56,018 nt of DNA from an uncultured Sterolibacterium sp. (GTDB lineage: Bacteria; Pseudomonadota; Gammaproteobacteria; Burkholderiales; Rhodocyclaceae). Positions within the stretch are counted from its first letter, which is position 1. Every line of letters starts with the position of its first letter. The stretch is from assembly GCA_903832735.1 (NCBI GenBank), contig CAILCO010000109.1:1-56018 (forward strand), given 5' to 3'. Position numbers and translations under genes: made by a program. The notes under the pieces were generated by a model, which saw only the letters and a list, made by a program, of their open reading frames with translations, searched no databases and was not told where the DNA came from. Of this stretch, positions 51,615 to 56,018 are shown in pieces.

Positions 51615-53681
51615 TCAGGCGAGGCCGGAGACTGAGATCAGCATGTCTATCAACTTGATGCCGATGAAGGGCGCGATGAGGCCGCCCAGACCATAGACCG
51701 CGAGGTTGCGACGGAGCAGCACGGCGGCGCCCAGAGGCTGGTACTTCACGCCTTTCAGCGCCAGCGGGATCAGGAACATGATGATCAGGGCATTGAAGAT
51801 CACCGCCGACAGGATCGCCGACGCGGGGCTGGCCAGCCCCATGACATTGAGCGCCGCCAGTTGCGGATAGGTGGTGACGAAAGCCGCGGGAATGATCGCG
51901 AAATACTTGGCGACGTCGTTGGCGATGCTGAAGGTCGTCAGCGAACCGCGCGTCATCAGCATCTGCTTGCCGGTCTCGACGATCTCGATCAGCTTGGTCG
52001 GATTGGAGTCGAGGTCGACCATGTTGCCGGCTTCCTTCGCGGCCTGGGTGCCGGTGTTCATGGCCACCGCGACGTCGGCCTGGGCCAGCGCCGGGGCGTC
52101 GTTAGTGCCGTCGCCGGTCATGGCGACGAGGCGACCTTCGGCCTGGTGCTGGCGGATCAGCGCCAGCTTCGCTTCCGGTGTGGCCTCGGCGAGGAAGTCG
52201 TCGACGCCGGCCTCGGCGGCGATGGCCGCGGCCGTGAGACGATTGTCGCCGGTGATCATGATGGTCTTGATGCCCATCTTGCGCAGCTCGGCGAAGCGCT
52301 CCTTGATGCCGCCCTTGACGATGTCCTTGAGCTCGACGACACCCAGGACACGGCTGCCCTCTGCCACCACCAGGGGCGTGCTGCCGCGACGGGCGACCGC
52401 CTCCACGGTACCAAGCACCGACGGCGGGAAATGGCTGCCGAGATCTTCCACATGCTTGCGAATGGCATCGGCGGCCCCCTTGCGGATCTGCTTGCCGCGC
52501 ATATCGACGCCGCTCATCCGGGTATGGGCCGAGAAATGGACGAACGTGGCGTCGAGGGACTTGATGTCCCGCTCGCGCAGGTTGAACTTCTGCTTGGCCA
52601 GGACCATGATGCTGCGGCCTTCCGGCGTCTCGTCGGCGAGCGACGCCAGTTGGGCGATGTCGGCCAGTTCCTGTTCCGACACCCCTTCGGCAGGCAGGAA
52701 GGCCGAGGCCTGGCGGTTGCCCAGGGTGATGGTGCCGGTCTTGTCGAGCAGCAGCACATCGACGTCACCGGCTGCTTCGACTGCGCGTCCGGAGGTGGCG
52801 ATGACGTTGGCCTGCATCATGCGGCTCATGCCGGCCACGCCAATAGCGGACAACAATCCGGCGATCGTCGTCGGGATCAGGCAGACCAGGAGCGCGATGA
52901 GCACCGTGATGGTCACAGGTGTCCCGGCTTTCGCTACCGAGACACTGAACATCGAGTACGGCAGCAGGGTGACGGTAACGCCGAGGAAGACGATGGTCAG
53001 CGCCACCAGCAGGATGGTCAGGGCGATCTCGTTGGGCGTCTTCTGGCGCTTGGCGTTCTCGACCATGGCGATCATGCGGTCGACGAAGGTCTCGCCGGGA
53101 TTGGCCGTAACCCGAACAACGATCCAGTCGGAGAGCACGCGAGTACCGCCGGTGACCGCAGAAAAATCGCCTCCCGCCTCGCGGATGACCGGCGCAGATT
53201 CGCCGGTGATCGCCGATTCATCCACCGAGGCCACGCCTTCGATCACCTCACCGTCGGCCGGAACGGTCTCGGAGGCGCTGACCAGGATGATGTCGCCCTT
53301 GCGCAGATCCGTGGCCTGCACCGTATCCCACTTGGCGGTGCTGTGCGGCTCCTTGAGCTTCTTGGCCAGAGTCGCCTTCTTCATGCCGCGCAGCGAAGCC
53401 GCCTGGGCCTTGCTGCGGCCCTCCGCGAGGGCCTCGGCGAAGTTGGCGAAGAGCACGGTAAACCACAGCCACAGGGCAACGGCGAGGATGAAGGCAGCCG
53501 GCGCTTCGCCCTGCCCGGCCAGGGCCTGCCCCCAGAGCACCGTGGTCAGGATGCTGCCGACATAGACCACGAACATCACCGGATTGCGCCACTGCACGGC
53601 GGGGTTCAGCTTCCTGAAGGAATCAATGATGGCAGGCATCACCAGCGTCGGGTCAAACATTGCGAGTTTCTTGTGTGTCAT
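51615..53681 (-). CDS. kdpB: KdpB catalytic subunit of the K+-transporting P-type ATPase
   Basis: 688 residues from ATG 53681, which has AGGAGAAACTC upstream; the frame is open to 53732 but that part reads into the intercistronic spacer. TGES in the actuator domain (159-162), phosphorylation motif DKTGTIT with Asp313, the membrane helix [20 protein letters not shown] that lines the ion path, [19 protein letters not shown] and [20 protein letters not shown]. It hydrolyses ATP to drive K+ uptake through KdpA. Confidence 0.97.
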   Translation of the reverse strand: MTHKKLAMFDPTLVMPAIIDSFRKLNPAVQWRNPVMFVVYVGSILTTVLWGQALAGQGEAPAAFILAVALWLWFTVLFANFAEALAEGRSKAQAASLRGMKKATLAKKLKEPHSTAKWDTVQATDLRKGDIILVSASETVPADGEVIEGVASVDESAITGESAPVIREAGGDFSAVTGGTRVLSDWIVVRVTANPGETFVDRMIAMVENAKRQKTPNEIALTILLVALTIVFLGVTVTLLPYSMFSVSVAKAGTPVTITVLIALLVCLIPTTIAGLLSAIGVAGMSRMMQANVIATSGRAVEAAGDVDVLLLDKTGTITLGNRQASAFLPAEGVSEQELADIAQLASLADETPEGRSIMVLAKQKFNLRERDIKSLDATFVHFSAHTRMSGVDMRGKQIRKGAADAIRKHVEDLGSHFPPSVLGTVEAVARRGSTPLVVAEGSRVLGVVELKDIVKGGIKERFAELRKMGIKTIMITGDNRLTAAAIAAEAGVDDFLAEATPEAKLALIRQHQAEGRLVAMTGDGTNDAPALAQADVAVAMNTGTQAAKEAGNMVDLDSNPTKLIEIVETGKQMLMTRGSLTTFSIANDVAKYFAIIPAAFVTTYPQLAALNVMGLASPASAILSAVIFNALIIMFLIPLALKGVKYQPLGAAVLLRRNLAVYGLGGLIAPFIGIKLIDMLISVSGLA

Positions 53682-53805
53682 GAGTTTCTCCTGTTGCGCG
53701 CCCTGCCGCCGGGCCGTCCCAAGGCGGGGCAATGTGAACTTGGAGTCCCGTAGGGACGAACCACCGTCACCCCTTTTCTTGGGAAAGGGGCTGGGGAAAG
53801 GGCGT
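53682..53805. other. 124-bp kdpA-kdpB spacer with hairpin
   Basis: Unusually long for this junction, where the genes are normally close together. It holds an inverted repeat CCCCTTTTCTTGGGAAAGGGG (stem of 7 bp, 53770-53790) and CGTCCCTACGGGAC-type pairing (TCCCGTAGGGA near 53745), i.e. two palindromic units of the dispersed intergenic type. They could attenuate or process the kdp message between kdpA and kdpB. Confidence 0.6.
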
Positions 53806-55596
53806 TCATTTGACGGGGTAGAGCATCAGATGCTCGACCACCGGCCCGAGTGCGAGCGCGGGTACGTAGTTCAGTGCGCCGACCAGTACGACGGTGCCGA
53901 TCAGCAGTACGATGAACAGCGGGCCATGAGTCGGCATGGTGCCGACGCTGGCGGTGATGCGCTTCTTGGCGGCGAGCCCGCCGGCCAGGGCCAGCACCGG
54001 CACGATCACGCCGAAGCGGCCGAACCACATGGCGACCGACAGCAGACCGTTGTAGAAGGGCGTGTTGGCCGACAAGCCGGCGAAGGCGCTGCCGTTGTTG
54101 TTGGCGGCCGAGGTGAAGGCATAGAGGATTTCCGAGAAGCCGTGCGCGCCAGGATTGGCAATGCCGGCTATGCCGTCGCCGGCCATCACCGCGATGGCGG
54201 TCCCGGCCAGCACCAGCAGCGGCGTCACCAGGATGGCGATGGAGACCATCTTGATTTCGAAAGCCTCGATCTTCTTGCCCAGGTATTCCGGGGTTCGGCC
54301 TATCATCAACCCGGCGATAAACACCGCCATGACGGCGAACACCAGCATGCCGTAGAGGCCGCTACCGACGCCGCCAAAGACCACTTCACCGAGCATCATG
54401 TTCCACAGAGGTACGAAGCCGCCCATGGGCATGAATGAGTCGTGCATGGCGTTGACTGCGCCGCAGGAGGCCAGCGTTGTGATGGTCGCGAACAGGCCCG
54501 AGTCGGCGATGCCGAAACGAGTTTCCTTGCCTTCCATGTTGCCGGCGAACGTGTCGATGCCGAGCGAACTCAACTGCGGGTTGGCCTGCTGCTCGAAATG
54601 CATCGCGGCGATGGCCATGACCACGAACATCAGCGTCATCGCCGCCAGCACGGCCCAGCCTTGGCGGGTATCCCCAACCATGCGGCCAAAGGTCAGACAG
54701 AGCGCGGCCGGGATCAGGAAGATCGACAGCATCTGGATGAAATTGGCCAGCGGTGTCGGATTCTCATAGGGGTGCGCCGAGTTGGCGTTGAAGAAGCCGC
54801 CGCCGTTGGTGCCGAGCATCTTGATCGCTTCCTGAGAGGCGACCGGGCCCATAGGCAAGGTCTGCGTTGGCGTCGTGGCCGGCTCCGTGACGGCATTGCC
54901 CTTCTCGTCCTTGAGCGGTTGTCCGGCGGCATCGAGCTTGGGATTGTCGTATTTCGTGATCTCCAGCGTCGTCACGTCCTGGTAGCGGTCGAAGTTCTGG
55001 ATCGCGCCCTGGCTGACCAGGAACACCGAGTAGACCAGCGATATCGGCAGCAGGACATAGAGCGTGATACGAGTAAGATCGACCCAGGCGTTGCCGATGG
55101 TCTTGGTCGTATGGCGGGCAAAGCCGCGGATCAGCGCGATGACGACGACGATGCCGGTGGCGGCGGAGAAGAAGTTCTGCACCGTCAAGCCGAGCATCTG
55201 GGTCAGATAGCTCATCGTCGACTCGCCGGTATAACCTTGCCAGTTGGTGTTGGTGGCAAAACTGATGGCGGTGTTGAACGACGAATCGGGGCTGACGTTG
55301 CCAAAAGCCTGCGGGTTGAGCGGCAGCCAGAGTTGCAGCCGTTGCAGCGCATAGACGGCGAGTGCGCCGAGTAGATTGAACAGCAGGATCGCCACGGCGT
55401 AGTGCAACCAGCCCATTTCCTCCTCGCGGCGCACGCCGCAAAGACGATACAGCACCGCTTCGAAGCCGCCGCCTAAGCGCTGTGCCAGAGTAGCGCGGCC
55501 TTCCATCACATTGGCGATATAGCTGCCCAATGGCTTGGCTGCGAAGAGCAGCACCAGCAGGTATACGCCGAGTAGTAGCCAGGCATGGGTGCTCAT
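53806..55596 (-). CDS. kdpA: KdpA K+-translocating subunit
   Basis: 596 residues from ATG 55596 ([20 protein letters not shown]), which overlaps the kdpF stop by 4 bp; the frame continues upstream only through kdpF in another phase. About ten membrane segments. The four selectivity-filter regions of the MPM repeats are visible as [48 protein letters not shown] and [15 protein letters not shown]. KdpA binds and conducts K+ in the KdpFABC complex. The C-terminus ends LMLYPVK. Confidence 0.97.
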   Translation of the reverse strand: MSTHAWLLLGVYLLVLLFAAKPLGSYIANVMEGRATLAQRLGGGFEAVLYRLCGVRREEEMGWLHYAVAILLFNLLGALAVYALQRLQLWLPLNPQAFGNVSPDSSFNTAISFATNTNWQGYTGESTMSYLTQMLGLTVQNFFSAATGIVVVIALIRGFARHTTKTIGNAWVDLTRITLYVLLPISLVYSVFLVSQGAIQNFDRYQDVTTLEITKYDNPKLDAAGQPLKDEKGNAVTEPATTPTQTLPMGPVASQEAIKMLGTNGGGFFNANSAHPYENPTPLANFIQMLSIFLIPAALCLTFGRMVGDTRQGWAVLAAMTLMFVVMAIAAMHFEQQANPQLSSLGIDTFAGNMEGKETRFGIADSGLFATITTLASCGAVNAMHDSFMPMGGFVPLWNMMLGEVVFGGVGSGLYGMLVFAVMAVFIAGLMIGRTPEYLGKKIEAFEIKMVSIAILVTPLLVLAGTAIAVMAGDGIAGIANPGAHGFSEILYAFTSAANNNGSAFAGLSANTPFYNGLLSVAMWFGRFGVIVPVLALAGGLAAKKRITASVGTMPTHGPLFIVLLIGTVVLVGALNYVPALALGPVVEHLMLYPVK

Positions 55597-55685
55597 GAGA
55601 AGTCCTCCGGGTTTAGTAGCGCGGCGATCAGGTAGATCAGCAGCCCGACCGCGACGACGGCGCTGACGATATAGAGCCAACTCAT
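55593..55685 (-). CDS. kdpF: KdpF small membrane subunit
   Basis: 30 residues, one membrane helix: [20 protein letters not shown] then [10 protein letters not shown]. This is the typical KdpF sequence and size (29-30 residues); the peptide stabilises the KdpABC complex. The start overlaps the stop of the upstream micro-ORF (ATGA) and its own stop overlaps the kdpA start (ATGA), so all three are coupled. GGAGG lies near the end of the upstream micro-ORF. Confidence 0.95.
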   Translation of the reverse strand: MSWLYIVSAVVAVGLLIYLIAALLNPEDFS

Positions 55686-55774
55686 TTGGCACCTCCGAGT
55701 TTGGCGCAGCCGACGGCGAGTAAAACCATCAGGCTGAAGAACAGGAGAATTCCTGCGATAAATAGAATATCCAT
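55682..55774 (-). CDS. Hydrophobic 30-residue micro-ORF leading the kdp operon
   Basis: [20 protein letters not shown] then [10 protein letters not shown]: one membrane helix followed by a short polar tail with a Cys. CGGAGGCAAGCC precedes the ATG, an excellent ribosome site. The stop is coupled to kdpF by an ATGA overlap. I recall similar short M-D-x-x-F-x-x-x-x-x-x-F-F-x-L peptides in front of kdpF in other proteobacteria without an assigned role. It could be a regulatory or structural micropeptide of the Kdp complex. A decayed copy heads the kdpDE operon (46551-46640). Confidence 0.8.
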   Translation of the reverse strand: MDILFIAGILLFFSLMVLLAVGCAKLGGAK

Positions 55775-55885
55775 GGCTTGCCTCCGTAACGTTTTATGAC
55801 GCGCTCATACTACGCCGTTCGACTTAAAGAATATGGAAAAAGTTTGGGGTGGCGCTATAAAAAGCGTGTAAAGAACCGCTAATAC
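55775..55885 (-). promoter_or_regulatory. kdpFABC control region
   Basis: On the minus strand it reads TTTACACGCTTTTTATAGCG, then CACCCCAAACTTTTTCCATA, TTCTTTAAG. The TTTACA/TTTATA T-rich block resembles the KdpE-binding region of E. coli kdp. The block from TTTATA through TTTTTCCA to TTTAA is shared with the kdpDE operon (46691-46737). Beyond about 55885 to the right edge no gene is recognised; only short open frames on the plus strand (for example 55960-56007, 15 codons with GGAGA upstream) that I cannot support. Confidence 0.62.
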
Positions 55886-56018
55886 CGGGACCTGCAGTGA
55901 GAACTGGGAAAGCCGCTCGTATTCGTGCGATTCCATGACGACACCGGAGACGTATCGATATGCCCAGTGCCATCCGCGATATGCTGCACAAGCGCGTCGA
56001 GGAATAACTCGCCCGCGA

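Noticed and set aside
51861-53753. 630-codon plus-strand frame opposite kdpB
   Set aside because: Antisense shadow of the P-type ATPase, composed mainly of Gly/Asp/His/Arg.
55935-56018. Coding start at the right edge (plus strand)
   Set aside because: The frame is open to the edge, but the translation is not recognisable and there is a competing 15-codon frame; too short to support.

Overview
The window (about 56 kb, GC-rich) looks like chromosome from a motile, polyhydroxyalkanoate-storing betaproteobacterium. The evidence is the phaC-phaB-phaB-phaR cluster, betaproteobacterial-style chemotaxis genes, rluD/bamD/pgeF next to the pha genes, and a complete kdp potassium system. Placement near the Rhodocyclales is inference, not something the sequence proves.

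Region 1 (1-7.8 kb): a transposase tail, an orphan periplasmic binding protein, a sensor kinase/response regulator pair, then a chemoreceptor translationally coupled to a PAS-PAS-GGDEF-EAL protein with a half-deleted periplasmic binding domain. Region 2 (7.8-9.2 kb): a PaaA2/ParE-like toxin-antitoxin pair and a tRNA operon (Ala-Glu-Asp) with its own promoter and terminator. Region 3 (9.2-12 kb): a FAD-linked oxidase and rimO.

Region 4 (12-31 kb) is a large chemosensory island split into two minus-strand operons. One is cheR-cheB-cheD-HDOD. The other is cheY, an MCP with a CheZ-like motif, a STAS protein, cheA, an MCP with a CheR-tether tail, cheW, an HD-GYP phosphodiesterase and a hybrid kinase. 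A FixJ-type regulator and a second hybrid kinase diverge from the two operons. A 38-bp near-identical element lies upstream of both operons. CheA carries two 24-residue repeats that match the c-di-GMP-binding MshEN consensus as I know it. With the HD-GYP and GGDEF/EAL genes nearby, this suggests a chemosensory pathway that reads and writes c-di-GMP; this is the most interesting hypothesis in the window.

Region 5 (31-39 kb): phaR, two tandem phaB paralogues, phaC, pgeF, rluD, bamD and a 3-hydroxyacyl-CoA dehydrogenase. Region 6 (39-42.6 kb): a formyltransferase-like gene, then an operon for an exported binding protein, a thioredoxin-like protein and a transglutaminase-like protein.

Region 7 (42.6-56 kb): the kdp locus in two transcription units. 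The structural unit is micro-ORF-kdpF-kdpA-kdpB-kdpC, followed by a TorF-type porin, a truncated EIIA-Ntr-like gene and mgtA. The regulatory unit, kdpD-kdpE, is preceded by a second, diverged copy of the kdp control region and micro-ORF plus two small genes not normally part of kdp. Dispersed non-coding repeats (REP-like, MITE-like and hairpin elements) mark many gene borders.
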